A stretch of 64,000 nucleotides of DNA, taken from positions 1-64,000 of the forward strand of contig NEED01000027.1 in NCBI GenBank assembly GCA_002110465.1, in the 5' to 3' direction. This DNA is from an unicellular cyanobacterium SU2. Its GTDB lineage: Bacteria > Cyanobacteriota > Cyanobacteriia > Cyanobacteriales > Microcystaceae. The notes under the pieces are model-generated. The model was not told where the DNA came from, ran no database searches, and saw only the letters and a program-made list of their open reading frames with translations. Of the stretch, positions 17,837 to 28,296 are shown piece after piece (within the stretch, counting starts at the first letter, position 1; each line of letters starts with the position of its first letter). Both the position numbers and the translations under genes were made by a program.

Positions 17837-17861
17837 CGCAGAAAAACGTTTAATAAAGAAG

Positions 17862-17891
17862 TAACGCCCCTGATGTTAACAAGTGGCGTTA
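17862..17891. terminator. Hairpin between convergent DUF2103 and FKBP genes
   Basis: TAACGCC (17862-17868) pairs perfectly with GGCGTTA (17885-17891). There is no strong T-run on either side. It may terminate weakly in both directions. Confidence 0.45.
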
Positions 17892-17946
17892 AGAAATCCT
17901 TTACACTAGATAAACACAAGTTAAATTTCTGAAGGTCTTGTGCAAA

Positions 17947-18375
17947 CTACTGAACCTCGACGAGTTCAATATCAAAGGTTAAATCTTGACCAGCTAGGGG
18001 ATGATTAGCATCTAAAGTGACTTTTGAATCAGCAATCTCAGTAACAATTACCGGGACGACCTGACCTTCTGTTTGACGAATTTGTAATTGTTGCCCTACC
18101 TCTACGGATAATTCGGGAGGCATTTGCTGTTGATCAACCACAATAACTAATTCGTTTTGATAAGGTCCATAGGCTTGATTTGAGGGAATCGTAACAGTTT
18201 TGCTTTCCCCTGGACTCATACCCACAACTGCTTCTTCAAATCCTGCAATAACATTACCTTCACCTAGGGAAAATTGTAAAGGATCGCGGTTAACTGAAGA
18301 ATCAAAAATTGTGCCGTCGTCTAGTTTTCCGGTGTAGTTAACTTTTACCGTGTTACCAAGTTGTGCTTGTGCCAT
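17947..18375 (-). CDS. FKBP-type peptidyl-prolyl isomerase (SlyD-like)
   Basis: Catalyses cis-trans proline isomerisation and acts as a folding helper. At 142 residues it has a split FKBP domain: VKVNYTGKLDDGTIFDSS at the N-terminus and SKVTLDANHPLAGQDLTFDIELVEV at the C-terminus. The 'insert-in-flap' chaperone domain of SlyD lies between them (about 70-120). The His-rich metal-binding tail of E. coli SlyD is absent, so nickel delivery is unlikely. There is no signal peptide, so it is cytosolic. The start is ATG 18375. Confidence 0.9.
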   Translation of the reverse strand: MAQAQLGNTVKVNYTGKLDDGTIFDSSVNRDPLQFSLGEGNVIAGFEEAVVGMSPGESKTVTIPSNQAYGPYQNELVIVVDQQQMPPELSVEVGQQLQIRQTEGQVVPVIVTEIADSKVTLDANHPLAGQDLTFDIELVEVQ

Positions 18376-18536
18376 TATTACTTAATTGATTTCTTCGCTT
18401 CCATCATAACACCAAGATAATTGATATCTAGATAAGTCAGGATTTTCTAATTTTAGAATAATTTTATGTTTTTCCGAGACTGGTAAAGAAAGTTTATAAT
18501 TTTAATTAATTACTATTACCAAAAATCGGAGTAATT

Positions 18537-19004
18537 ATGGGTACAGTTACTCGCAAGAAATTTACCCTTGAAGAATATCACCTCTTAGAAAATAACTTTT
18601 ATTATATTTTAAAATTGTTCAAGTCTAGCAATTTGGAAGTTCTTGTAAGATATTTTCGCAAACTTAAAGTTGTTCTTGAAGATCTAAGGAACTTTACATC
18701 TTATGAATTGCCTAGTTCTATTGATGAATTTGACACTTTTAATTGGCCTTCAAGCGAAATATATCGAAATAGAACAAATTTTCTTATCGCTAGAATCAAT
18801 ATTGTAATATGCTTGGGATTAATGACAAAGCATATATTTAAACGCTTTGATATAAAAGCTCAGCAAGATTTTGGGCAAGTATATCAACAAATTCTCAATT
18901 GTGAACAAGAGATACAAGATGATAGCAGTATATACTCACTGCTGAAAGAAGATTTTGAGGCAATTCAGGAGTTTGCTCAAAGAAATAAAATTAAGTTCGA
19001 TTGA
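18537..19004 (+). CDS. Hypothetical protein, 155 residues, mostly helical
   Basis: I do not recognise a family. The gene is convincing because ATG 18537 has GGAG five bases upstream and the frame is clean. The sequence looks all-alpha, with many Leu/Ile/Phe at helix spacing (YYILKLFKSSNLEVLVRYF, IARINIVICLGLMTKHIFK). It has no membrane signal and is charged at the end. AT-rich codon use suggests an accessory gene. It stands alone between convergent or divergent core genes. Confidence 0.6.
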   Translation: MGTVTRKKFTLEEYHLLENNFYYILKLFKSSNLEVLVRYFRKLKVVLEDLRNFTSYELPSSIDEFDTFNWPSSEIYRNRTNFLIARINIVICLGLMTKHIFKRFDIKAQQDFGQVYQQILNCEQEIQDDSSIYSLLKEDFEAIQEFAQRNKIKFD

Positions 19005-19107
19005 TTTACAACTATTCTAAGGTATCCACATAGCTATAACATTGCTGTCTCATTCGGTGGTGTTAAAGCATCAAAAGAGTTTTTGATTTAATCTTGATAA
19101 TTATTGA

Positions 19108-21819
19108 TTAATTACTCATCATTTTTTTGACCAATTCTTCTGCTTCTTCCTTAGTTTCAATCTCTCCATCTAAAGTTGCACTTAATAACCTATCTAAAAT
19201 TGTTTTGTATTGAGGACCCGGTTTATATCCCATTGCTTTTAAATCATTGCCATTTAGCGGAGCCTGAATATTTGACCATTTTGTAATGTATTGCCAAATA
19301 GTATGACGAATTTTTTTAGGAGAACGAACCGCTACTAAGATTAAATTCGGTAATTTATAGGAATGGAAGACCCTAACAATTTCACTAAGTTTATTACATT
19401 TCGGTAATTTTTCCTTGATTTCTAACTCAATTTCTGATAGCGTTTTTAGACGTTGAATACTATCTTTAGGTAATTGAAGATTAAGAGCAATTTTACTGCT
19501 TTCTCCTGTCTCTAATTGACTAATTAACACCTCTAAACGAAGTAACCAATGTTCTAAGTTATTCTCAGGATCAAGATATCTTAACCAGCGAGAAACATAG
19601 CGAATTTGCCACCACAATACATCATCTAAAAGTAACTTAGAATGCAAACACAGTAACGCATCTAAATCAGCTAATAATTTTAACGCCGGTTTCCAATAAT
19701 TAGCCTCTAGAATATATTTTAATTCAGCTTTTAGGCGAGTTGTTAAGGCCGGGGCTGAATGATTTTCGATTCTTAACCGTTCATAAATACCGCTTTCAAT
19801 CGCATAATTAATATAAGCTTCTGTTTGAGGTTCAATTTCAAATCCTAACCGCACTGCAAACCTTACTGCTCGATAAATTCTGGTAGGATCTTCAATAAAA
19901 CTATTAGCATGAAGTACCCGAATTTGACGCGATCGCAAGTCTAACATTCCCCTAAAAAAGTCTAATAATTCCCCTTCCCTTGGAGAGGTTAACCTCACTG
20001 CTAACGCATTAATTGTGAAGTCCCTGCGATACAAATCTTGACGAATAGAACTTGCTTCAACTTCGGGGTTAGCGGCAGGATAGGGATAAAATTCTGTTCT
20101 TGAGGTGGCAATATCGACCCATAATGAGCCTAATTGAGGATCTTTATGCCATAATAAAGCAGCCGTTTGGAACTCTCCATGCACTGATAATCGAGCATTG
20201 GGGAAGGTTTCTTGTAGGGTTGAAGCTAATTCAACTCCTGCCCCCACATCGGCAGAACGATGAAAACCATCTACGACTAAATCAATATCCTGTAGTAATA
20301 AAAATTCCTCTTCTTCTGATAATAATAAATCCCGAACTGCACCGCCAACAATATATAAATGCCAGCCTCTTTTTTCAGCTTCTTTGGCAGCGAATTCTAA
20401 TAAGCTCCAAATAGGAGGAGATAATCGATGACTAATAGAAGGTAATAAACAAGAAACAGACGGAATTTTATTGCCATTTTTATCGTGTTTTTCCTCTCGG
20501 TTTTGATGAATTTGTCTTAATAAATCAGTCCGAGTAACAATTCCTAATAATTTATCATCTTCAATAACAGGCAATCTTCCCACATCATAAGTCACCATCA
20601 TTGATTCAATTTCAGGAAGCAAAGTATCAGGCGTAATTGTTTTAAGATGGCGTGTCATATACCCTTTTACAGGGGCGTGACTAAACCCATGATGGAACGC
20701 TAAATCAAGATCTCGACGGGAAATAATGCCCATCAAGCGATCGCTTTCATCCACCACTGATAACCCTGAATGTCCATAACGAAATAAGACCCGTTGTGCT
20801 TGTTCTATAGTTGTTTCTGGGCGAATTGTCCTCACAGGAGAAGACATTAAATCTCTCGCGGTTAAAGGATGAGGAATTTGGGCAAGAAATTCCTGTAATA
20901 ACTTTTCTAAAGTAGTTTGAGGTTCTACGTCTCGTAACATTAAAGAAGCCGCCTGGGCGTGACCTCCTCCTCCATAAACTTCAAATAATTGATTAAGATT
21001 CGTCCCCTCAATTCTTGTCCGACCAATAACTGTTAAACGCCCTTGATTGTAGGGTTTATCATTACGACGTTTATCATAATAATGACCCAATAATAAGGCA
21101 TCACTTTCCGTTAATTCAATTAATCTTTCAGCTAAATTAGATAACCCAGGAATGAAGATTTCTGTTGTTAGTAAAACCGAGGCGATAGTATAACCTCTAA
21201 GATCAGTTTTTTTAAGGTTTTCTAAGGCTTCTGTTAATAATTGTTGGAGTTGGGGAGAGAAACCAGGATCGCAATATTGAGCAATTGTTTTCACATTTGC
21301 CCCCCTTTCCATTAACCAAGCCAGAGCATGGGCATCACGAGAGGTAGACTGGGGGAAGGTAAGAGAACCTGTATCCACATGAATACCCAAGGCCATCACC
21401 GTTGCTTCGATGGGGTTAGGATGAATGCTTTCTTGCTGTATTTTTTCCACCATCAAGGTTGTGGTTGCCCCCACAGGTTCAATTTCGGTTAAGGTAGCTG
21501 GGATGTTCGAAGTGGTGTTGAGATGATGATCATAGACTTCAATGGTTTGGATGTGAGGTAAGTCAAACCAGGGAGATGCTTTTCCCAGGCGATCGCGTTG
21601 TTGATTATCTACTACCATTAAAGCGCGAATTTGTTTAGGATTAACGCTACGCAATTCAATTAAAGCTAATTCGTCCCGATGAAGGGCTAAAAAGTCTTTA
21701 ACCGCTGGATGTGCGCCCCCTGTAAGCACAATTCGACTGCCCATTTTGAGGCAAGAAAGTCCGACAGCCGCTCCTAATGCGTCGAAATCTACAGTTTGAT
21801 GGCATAAAATCAAATCCAT
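19108..21819 (-). CDS. DHH phosphoesterase / CBS pair / CCA-type tRNA nucleotidyltransferase fusion
   Basis: A 903-residue three-part protein. Residues 1-320 form a DHH-DHHA1 phosphoesterase ([17 protein letters not shown], and the DHH triad at 97-99 in YDHHLN). Residues about 322-440 form two CBS domains ([23 protein letters not shown]) that usually bind adenosyl nucleotides. From about 470 comes the poly(A)-polymerase/CCA head: [21 protein letters not shown] (catalytic Asp pair), [13 protein letters not shown] and [20 protein letters not shown]. It adds CCA or part of it to tRNA 3' ends. In bacteria with split activity the DHH-CBS form is often the A-adding enzyme; which activity it has here is not decidable from the sequence. 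Confidence 0.9.
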   Translation of the reverse strand: MDLILCHQTVDFDALGAAVGLSCLKMGSRIVLTGGAHPAVKDFLALHRDELALIELRSVNPKQIRALMVVDNQQRDRLGKASPWFDLPHIQTIEVYDHHLNTTSNIPATLTEIEPVGATTTLMVEKIQQESIHPNPIEATVMALGIHVDTGSLTFPQSTSRDAHALAWLMERGANVKTIAQYCDPGFSPQLQQLLTEALENLKKTDLRGYTIASVLLTTEIFIPGLSNLAERLIELTESDALLLGHYYDKRRNDKPYNQGRLTVIGRTRIEGTNLNQLFEVYGGGGHAQAASLMLRDVEPQTTLEKLLQEFLAQIPHPLTARDLMSSPVRTIRPETTIEQAQRVLFRYGHSGLSVVDESDRLMGIISRRDLDLAFHHGFSHAPVKGYMTRHLKTITPDTLLPEIESMMVTYDVGRLPVIEDDKLLGIVTRTDLLRQIHQNREEKHDKNGNKIPSVSCLLPSISHRLSPPIWSLLEFAAKEAEKRGWHLYIVGGAVRDLLLSEEEEFLLLQDIDLVVDGFHRSADVGAGVELASTLQETFPNARLSVHGEFQTAALLWHKDPQLGSLWVDIATSRTEFYPYPAANPEVEASSIRQDLYRRDFTINALAVRLTSPREGELLDFFRGMLDLRSRQIRVLHANSFIEDPTRIYRAVRFAVRLGFEIEPQTEAYINYAIESGIYERLRIENHSAPALTTRLKAELKYILEANYWKPALKLLADLDALLCLHSKLLLDDVLWWQIRYVSRWLRYLDPENNLEHWLLRLEVLISQLETGESSKIALNLQLPKDSIQRLKTLSEIELEIKEKLPKCNKLSEIVRVFHSYKLPNLILVAVRSPKKIRHTIWQYITKWSNIQAPLNGNDLKAMGYKPGPQYKTILDRLLSATLDGEIETKEEAEELVKKMMSN

Positions 21820-21953
21820 TTTTAAATATTAAAATAAAATCTAAAAGTCCTCAATACTTCCTAATTATTATGTTAGGTTAAATAGCGCAAATATCAGATT
21901 AGTAAGTCCGCTACTAAGCTGACAATCTTATTAAAATCTTAAAGGTTAATATA

Positions 21954-24900
21954 ATGACTCATGAAATTTTTCAAGAAGTCTCTCAAATTGCTGGGATTGA
22001 CTGGGATGGGAAAAGAAATGCCATTAGTGTTGGGTGGGTAGATTGGAATCAGGATGGATTGCCTGATTTGTGGGTTGCCCCCCATGCTATTAGGGCTTTT
22101 CCAGAGTCTTTCCATCCTCAACTGTATCTTAATCAGGGCGGGGGGACTTTCGAGGATATTGCTGTTGAGGTTTTCCCCTCCCGTTTTTTTGGAGATACCC
22201 ATGGAACAGCTTGGGCTGATTACGACAATGATGGAGATCAGGATCTCTTTGCTGCCGTCGGAGGAGGATCAGGAGAAGGATTCGGAAAGAGTCTATTTTT
22301 TGTCAATAACGAAGGATTACTTGAAGAGCAAGCTGTTCAACAAGGGCTAGATTTTGGGCTAGGTCGAGGCCGTTCAGCCACTTGGTTTGATGGGAATTAT
22401 GATGGGAAGTTAGATTTGATACAAGTAACTGAGGCTAGGCCTGATCGTCAAGCTTCTACTACTTTCTTCCAACAGACTCCTAGTGGCTTTATTAACGCTA
22501 ATGATCAAGTAGATTTTTCGTTAACGAAAGGAGCAATTACTGCTCAGGTAGCAGATCTCTTTGGCAATGGCTCTCAGGACTTAATTATCTTTTCTGATGA
22601 GTCCAACTCGCTTACCGTCTACGAAACGACTCCTTCCCAATGGAATAATATTAGTTCACGTTTTCCAAGAATATCTCAAGTCCGCGATGCAGCAATTGCT
22701 GACTTTAACGGAGATGGTATTTCAGACATTTTCTTGACTCGAGCAGATGAATCTTTGAGTATTTGGAGCAATTCTAATATTTGGAAAGGAGAAACAAGCG
22801 CTGGAGGGCGACTCATCGTTAGATCTAACTCTCAAGAGGCAGGGATTAGCTGGAAAACTTCTGGTTCGGTCACGTTTAACCCTAATACTAACCAACTGTG
22901 GCAGAATTTTACTCATCTCCCCCTTAATAAAATTTTTATCGGTTCTCAAGGAAAAAATCCTACCACTAAGAACTTTACCCTCTCATCCGACGATCCCACG
23001 GTCTTTGGCAGTTCATCTCGTTCTTCTCCAGGCTTGTACATTAGTTACGATCCATCTACTGAGATTTGGCAGGCTATTAATTTTAATACTACTTATAATG
23101 CTTTAGGCTTAAATATAGAGAGTTCTCAACCCTTAAGAGACCTAAATACCGTAGGTTTTACTCAACCTGGTCCAAGGGGTCTTGGGGGGCTATCTCCCGT
23201 TTTACTAATCTATGATTCTGAGACAGATGAGTATGTTGATCGAACTGAACAAGCTGGTCTAAATAGTCCCGTTAGTAGTCGTTCCGTCGTTGCAGGTGAC
23301 TTTGACAATGATCAGAACGTAGATTTATATTTAGAATCTTCAACTGCCTACTACTCTTTACCCAGTATCTTCTATCAGAATCAAGGTGACGGAACTTTTC
23401 TAAAAATCCCGGATGCAGCTGGTGCAGGGATTCAGGCAATAAATATGAAGGAAGAACACTTTAATGTCGGGACTAATATAGTTACTGCCGATTATGATGG
23501 TGACGGCTTTTTAGACCTGTTTGCAGGTCACCAAACCATACAATTGAATGAAGCAACAACCCTAACTGATCGCAATTTTTCTTTAGGAATTCCTTCTCAA
23601 CTATTTCGCAACCAAGGAAATGATAATAATTGGTTGCGGGTCAATTTGGTGGGGGTTCAATCCAATCGAGATGGGATTGGAACAAAAGTCTTTGCCACTG
23701 CTAGAGAAACAACTCAGTTAAGGGAACAGTCAGGTGGGACGCACCGACTCGGGCAAAATGAAAAAACACTGCACTTTGGCTTAAAAGATAACGAAACAGT
23801 TGATCTACTTAGAATTGAGTGGCTCTCTGGCGCAATCCAAGAAATTTCCAATATTGCTGCCAATCAAGTTCTTGAAGTCATTGAAAATCGAGGGACTCTG
23901 GGTTCGGATCTGCTTAAGGGAACCCCAAATAACGATACCATTGAAGGTCTCGAGGGAAAAGACTACTTAGAGGGGAAAGCTGGAAACGATACTCTTTACG
24001 CTGAAAACCATGCTACTGAAGATTTAGTGATGAAACTAAATCTCGATAGTGAGACAGGAGGAATCACCGAAGATAGCTCTAACTTGGGTCGTGATAATAA
24101 GGGTTTTTTAAAAAACGGAACCATTATTGATGAAACTAACGGATACGCTGTCTTTGACGGCCTTGATGACTATATCGCCATCACCAGTTCTCCTGATATT
24201 AACCTAGAAAGCCATGCCAAGCGTACCATTTCCATGGGGTTCAACGCTGAAGATATCAACTTGACAGATCGTAAGCAAATCTTGTGGGAAGAAGGTGGTA
24301 ATCACTCGGGTCTAGCCATCTATATTGATAACGGTCTTCTCTATGTGGGAAATTGGGACGGAAATCAGTGGGAGACCTATTTATCTACTGACCAGATTCA
24401 ATCTGGGCAATGGCATCAAGTAACGCTGGTACTCGATGCTACCCCTGGAAGTGATACTCCTGAAGTAGGAGCTTTGAAAGCTTATCTAGATGGTGTAGAA
24501 TTTGCCCAGGGAGAAGCGGGAGAATTAAAGCCTCATGCTAATGGGGTTGGTCTTGGAGGATTGGAGGGTTCAACAAAATTACACGATGGTGTCAGTCAAG
24601 GTGCCGGAGAATTAGGATTTGCTGGGAAAATTGATGATGTCTCCCTTTATAACCGAGCTCTGAGTGCTTCGGAGGTTGAGCAACTGGCTGTGCGGTATCG
24701 TGAGACTGAGGATTTAGTGATGAAACTCAATCTCGATAGTGAGACAGGAGGAATCACCGAAGATAGCTCTAACTTGGGTCGTGATAATAAGGGTTTTTTA
24801 AAAAACGGAACCATTATTGATGAAACTAACGGATATGCTGTCTTTGACGGCCTTGATGATTATATCGCCATCACCAGTTCTCCTGATATTAACCTAGAAA

Positions 24901-25709
24901 GCCATGCCAAGCGTACCATTTCCATGGGGTTCAACGCTGAAGATATCAACTTGACAGATCGTAAGCAAATCTTGTGGGAAGAAGGCGGTAATCACTCGGG
25001 TCTAGCCATCTATATTGATAACGGTCTTCTCTATGTGGGAAGTTGGGACGGAAATCAGTGGGACACCTACTTATCCACTGACCAGATTCAATCTGGGCAA
25101 TGGCATCAAGTAACGCTGGTACTCGATGCTACCCCTGGAAGCGATACTCCTGAAGTAGGAGCTTTGAAAGCTTATCTCGATGGTGTAGAATTTGCCGAGG
25201 GAGAAGCGGGAGAATTAAAGTCTCATGCTAATGGGATTGGTCTTGGAGGATTGGAGGGTTCAACAAAATTACACGATGGTGTCAGTCAAGGTGCCGGAGA
25301 ATTAGGATTTGCTGGGAAAATTGATGATGTCTCCCTTTATAACCGAGCTCTGAGTGCTTCGGAGGTTGAGCAACTCACACATCCCTTTGTAGGTGATGTT
25401 CTTGATGGTGGGCCCGGAGACGATAAACTATATGCCAGTCGTAACAACAATCTCTTGATAGGGGGATCGGGTGCTGATGAGTTTTGGTTAGCAAACAACG
25501 ATCTAATGCCTACGAAAGCTCATAAAATTGAGGACTTCGAGCTTAACCGCGATCGCATCGGGATTGGAATCTCAGGTGTCTCCTTTGAAAATATAGGCAG
25601 AACGCAAGTCGGTAACAATACCTGGGTGACAGCCTTGGGGACAGAGCTTGCTATCTTGACAGGGATTCAAGCTAGTGAACTTAATGGTGACCATTTTATT
25701 CTGTCTTAA
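21954..25709 (+). CDS. Large FG-GAP/ASPIC/LamG/RTX surface or secreted protein
   Basis: A 1251-residue protein. The N-terminal half has FG-GAP/VCBS calcium-binding blades (ADYDNDGDQDLF, ADFNGDGISDIF, GDFDNDQNVDLY, ADYDGDGFLDLF), which form an integrin-like propeller. An ASPIC/UnbV segment follows near 570-645 (VGVQSNRDGIGTKV, ...RIEWLSGAIQEI). An RTX-like block (LEGKAGNDTLYA) precedes two concanavalin-type LamG domains (690-911 and 920-1141) that are almost identical. A second RTX block and a C-terminal module ending in NGDHFILS resemble type I secretion targets. There is no N-terminal signal peptide, consistent with type I export. Probable role: adhesion or carbohydrate binding outside the cell. 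Confidence 0.8.
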   Translation: MTHEIFQEVSQIAGIDWDGKRNAISVGWVDWNQDGLPDLWVAPHAIRAFPESFHPQLYLNQGGGTFEDIAVEVFPSRFFGDTHGTAWADYDNDGDQDLFAAVGGGSGEGFGKSLFFVNNEGLLEEQAVQQGLDFGLGRGRSATWFDGNYDGKLDLIQVTEARPDRQASTTFFQQTPSGFINANDQVDFSLTKGAITAQVADLFGNGSQDLIIFSDESNSLTVYETTPSQWNNISSRFPRISQVRDAAIADFNGDGISDIFLTRADESLSIWSNSNIWKGETSAGGRLIVRSNSQEAGISWKTSGSVTFNPNTNQLWQNFTHLPLNKIFIGSQGKNPTTKNFTLSSDDPTVFGSSSRSSPGLYISYDPSTEIWQAINFNTTYNALGLNIESSQPLRDLNTVGFTQPGPRGLGGLSPVLLIYDSETDEYVDRTEQAGLNSPVSSRSVVAGDFDNDQNVDLYLESSTAYYSLPSIFYQNQGDGTFLKIPDAAGAGIQAINMKEEHFNVGTNIVTADYDGDGFLDLFAGHQTIQLNEATTLTDRNFSLGIPSQLFRNQGNDNNWLRVNLVGVQSNRDGIGTKVFATARETTQLREQSGGTHRLGQNEKTLHFGLKDNETVDLLRIEWLSGAIQEISNIAANQVLEVIENRGTLGSDLLKGTPNNDTIEGLEGKDYLEGKAGNDTLYAENHATEDLVMKLNLDSETGGITEDSSNLGRDNKGFLKNGTIIDETNGYAVFDGLDDYIAITSSPDINLESHAKRTISMGFNAEDINLTDRKQILWEEGGNHSGLAIYIDNGLLYVGNWDGNQWETYLSTDQIQSGQWHQVTLVLDATPGSDTPEVGALKAYLDGVEFAQGEAGELKPHANGVGLGGLEGSTKLHDGVSQGAGELGFAGKIDDVSLYNRALSASEVEQLAVRYRETEDLVMKLNLDSETGGITEDSSNLGRDNKGFLKNGTIIDETNGYAVFDGLDDYIAITSSPDINLESHAKRTISMGFNAEDINLTDRKQILWEEGGNHSGLAIYIDNGLLYVGSWDGNQWDTYLSTDQIQSGQWHQVTLVLDATPGSDTPEVGALKAYLDGVEFAEGEAGELKSHANGIGLGGLEGSTKLHDGVSQGAGELGFAGKIDDVSLYNRALSASEVEQLTHPFVGDVLDGGPGDDKLYASRNNNLLIGGSGADEFWLANNDLMPTKAHKIEDFELNRDRIGIGISGVSFENIGRTQVGNNTWVTALGTELAILTGIQASELNGDHFILS
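24021..25375 (+). repeat. Near-identical 665-bp direct repeat (LamG exon-like duplication)
   Basis: Copy 1 is 24021-24685 and copy 2 is 24711-25375, a period of 690 bases. The copies differ at only a small number of scattered bases. The 25-base linker between them is unique. This is an in-frame tandem duplication of one LamG domain. Confidence 0.95.
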
Positions 25710-25815
25710 GTTTTTCTACTAGCTCAAAGCTTAGATTAGCCAGTCTATCATCTCAACTGCTATAAACCGCTATAAAATTAAAGAGGACTTATAATTCAAG
25801 AGTACATACAAAGTT

Positions 25816-25845
25816 TGTAGGGATAATTCATTAATTACCCCTACA
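25816..25845. repeat. REP-like hairpin
   Basis: TGTAGGGATAATT (25816-25828) and AATTACCCCTACA (25833-25845) pair with one mismatch around a four-base loop. Palindromes of the form TGTAGGGG...CCCCTACA are dispersed in cyanobacterial genomes. Confidence 0.6.
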
Positions 25846-25907
25846 GTCCTACTAGTTCACCACAGTTTTATTTAGCTAATCTCCAAATGAGAGTTAACTC
25901 CCTCTAG

Positions 25908-25976
25908 TTAACCATGCAGGAGATAATCTGCTAGAAAGGTTCCAGCCAAAATGAGGGAAAGGGAAATTATCTCCAT
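25908..25976 (-). CDS. Possible 22-residue membrane microprotein
   Basis: On the minus strand an AGGAGA site lies seven bases before ATG 25976. The frame encodes MEIISLSLILAGTFLADYLL plus two residues and a stop at 25908. The product is one hydrophobic helix with an acidic residue at each side, like tiny membrane subunits. I do not recognise it. The well-placed ribosome-binding site and composition argue for translation; length alone gives no support. Confidence 0.45.
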   Translation of the reverse strand: MEIISLSLILAGTFLADYLLHG

Positions 25977-26382
25977 AATGATTCTCCTGCTTAAACTACT
26001 TAATAAGAACGAAAGACTTTAGTTGTGCCATAGCTTTTTTAGCTCGTTAGGCATTTCTTATCTTCTAGTGTAGGACAATCATCGTTATCCGTACTTCCCC
26101 CAAATAGCTCACCCACTTGGGTTAAACCACTTAAGCGTGATTACTTAAAGACTTAAGATACTAACTTCATTTAGTTGTGAGACAAAGATGTAACGACGCT
26201 TATAAATTGGCCTTATCATTAGAGGGTGAAGTGTTCTAGGACACAAAAAACACGACATAGAATAGGTTTTAGTACCGCGATCGCAGATAATACCTTTTCT
26301 TTAGGCTGTGATAGGTGGTTTGAATCTAATTTCTTTTGTATTTTCTCAAAATTAACAGATACTAACCAAGAATTGTATAGGT

Positions 26383-28011
26383 ATGGGTAATCAAGTTTGG
26401 CTTTATGACACCACCCTCAGAGATGGGGCGCAACGAGAAGGAATCACCCTATCCTTAGAGGATAAGCTAAAAATTGCTCATCAACTTGATCGTTTAGGGA
26501 TTCCCTTCATTGAAGGGGGATGGCCAGGAGCTAACCCCAAGGATGTCCAATTTTTTTGGAAGTTACAAGAAGAACCCCTAACTCAAGCTGAAGTGGTAGC
26601 GTTCTGTTCCACCTGTCGTCCTAATACACCAGCAGATCAAGATCGAATGTTAAAGGCGATTCTAGCCGCCGGAACCCGTTGGGTAACTATTTTTGGAAAA
26701 TCTTGGGATCTTCACGTCACACAGGGGTTAAAAACAAGCTTAGAAGAGAATTTAAGGATGATAGGAGAGACCATTGAATATCTCCGTAGTCAGAGAAGAC
26801 AAGTCATTTACGATGCTGAACACTGGTTTGATGGTTATAAGGCCAATCCTGATTATGCCCTACAAACGCTAAAAGCGGCTAAAAATGCCGGGGCAACTTG
26901 GTTAGTGTTATGCGATACCAATGGGGGAACTTTACCCCAGCAAGTGAGCAAAATTGTTCAAGAAGTCGTAGACGCTTTAAGGATAGACCCCAATGGAGAA
27001 GCCTACCCTAAATTAGGCATTCATACGCATAATGACTCAGGAACGGCTGTCGCTAATGGGTTAGCAGGCGTAACAGAAGGAGTCCGAATGGTTCAAGGGA
27101 CAATCAATGGGTATGGGGAAAGGTGCGGTAATGCCAATTTATGCACTCTAATTCCCAATTTACAGTTAAAAATGGGCTACAATTGTTTAACAGAGAATCA
27201 GCTAACTCAATTAAGCCAAACCAGTCGTTTAATCAGTGAAATTGTCAATTTAGCTCCTGATGATCACGCCCCGTTTGTAGGACGTTCAGCCTTTGCTCAT
27301 AAGGGAGGAATTCATGTTTCTGCGGTGCAAAAAAATCCTTTAACTTATGAACATATTAAACCGGAAAAAATTGGTAACGAAAGAAGAATTGTTATTTCTG
27401 ATCAATCGGGATTAAGTAATGTTTTATCTAAAGCAAAAACCTTTGGTATTGAGTTGAATAAAGAGGATAATGCCTGCAGGGAAATTCTGGAAAGAATAAA
27501 AACCTTAGAACACGAAGGGTATCAATTTGAAGCAGCAGAAGCAAGTTTTGAACTGTTGATGCGCCAAGCATTAGGACAACGAAAAACCATGTTTCAGCTT
27601 AAAGGATTTCAAGTTCATTGTGATATGTTGCAAGGAGATGGAATGCCTTATAGTAATGCTTTGGCAACCATTAAAGTTGCGGTAAATGGAGAAGATAGAT
27701 TAGAGGTTGCAGAAGGAAATGGTCCAGTAGCGGCATTAGATAGTGCTTTACGGAAAGCATTAGTCAATTTTTATCCAGAAATTGCCGAGTTTCATCTGAC
27801 AGATTATAAGGTTAGGATATTAGATGGGGGAGCAGGAACTTCTTCTAAAACAAGGGTGTTAGTTGAGTCTAGTAATGGCAAAGAACGCTGGACGACTGTA
27901 GGGGTTTCTCCTAATATTTTAGAGGCTTCTTATGAGGCGGTAGTCGAAGGAATTGAATACGGTTTATTGCTAGAAAATTTGGTAGAAGAAACGGCAACAA
28001 TAAAAAGTTAA
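26383..28011 (+). CDS. cimA: (R)-citramalate synthase
   Basis: Condenses pyruvate and acetyl-CoA to citramalate, the threonine-independent entry to isoleucine. The 542-residue protein has the DRE-TIM/HMGL barrel: LYDTTLRDGAQREGITLS, IEGGWPGANPKD, and the metal-binding LGIHTHNDSGTAVANGLAG. A LeuA-type allosteric dimer domain follows (SFELLMRQALGQRKTMFQLK onward). YDTTLRDGAQ and the DAEHWFDGYKANPDYAL segment separate CimA from 2-isopropylmalate synthase. The start is ATG 26383. It is transcribed alone. Confidence 0.95.
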   Translation: MGNQVWLYDTTLRDGAQREGITLSLEDKLKIAHQLDRLGIPFIEGGWPGANPKDVQFFWKLQEEPLTQAEVVAFCSTCRPNTPADQDRMLKAILAAGTRWVTIFGKSWDLHVTQGLKTSLEENLRMIGETIEYLRSQRRQVIYDAEHWFDGYKANPDYALQTLKAAKNAGATWLVLCDTNGGTLPQQVSKIVQEVVDALRIDPNGEAYPKLGIHTHNDSGTAVANGLAGVTEGVRMVQGTINGYGERCGNANLCTLIPNLQLKMGYNCLTENQLTQLSQTSRLISEIVNLAPDDHAPFVGRSAFAHKGGIHVSAVQKNPLTYEHIKPEKIGNERRIVISDQSGLSNVLSKAKTFGIELNKEDNACREILERIKTLEHEGYQFEAAEASFELLMRQALGQRKTMFQLKGFQVHCDMLQGDGMPYSNALATIKVAVNGEDRLEVAEGNGPVAALDSALRKALVNFYPEIAEFHLTDYKVRILDGGAGTSSKTRVLVESSNGKERWTTVGVSPNILEASYEAVVEGIEYGLLLENLVEETATIKS

Positions 28012-28296
28012 TATAGTCCTCAAGGACTTACTAAAAACAGAATAAAAAAAGCATCTATATTCTACCCGCCCTCTTTATTTGTCAAGTTTCTGCGGGTTCA
28101 AAAAAAATGTTTATATTTACTCTACAAGCGATCACACTTTACTGGAGTTTCGCGGAAAGCAATAAGTAGGGAAGCAAAATTAATTGTATGTTTGTAGTGA
28201 GTCCTTTAGGACTGATGTGATAGGACTAAAGTCCTTACTACGAACCTTGAAAAAATGAACCAAAAATACACAAATAATTTTGCCTTGGTACTTATA

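Larger units (their letters stand above)
25710..26382. other. Long intergenic region upstream of cimA
   Basis: 673 bases between the surface-protein gene and cimA. It contains a REP-like hairpin (25816-25845), a possible 22-residue minus-strand gene (25908-25976) and a HIP1 site near 26276. I cannot place the cimA promoter. Confidence 0.5.
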
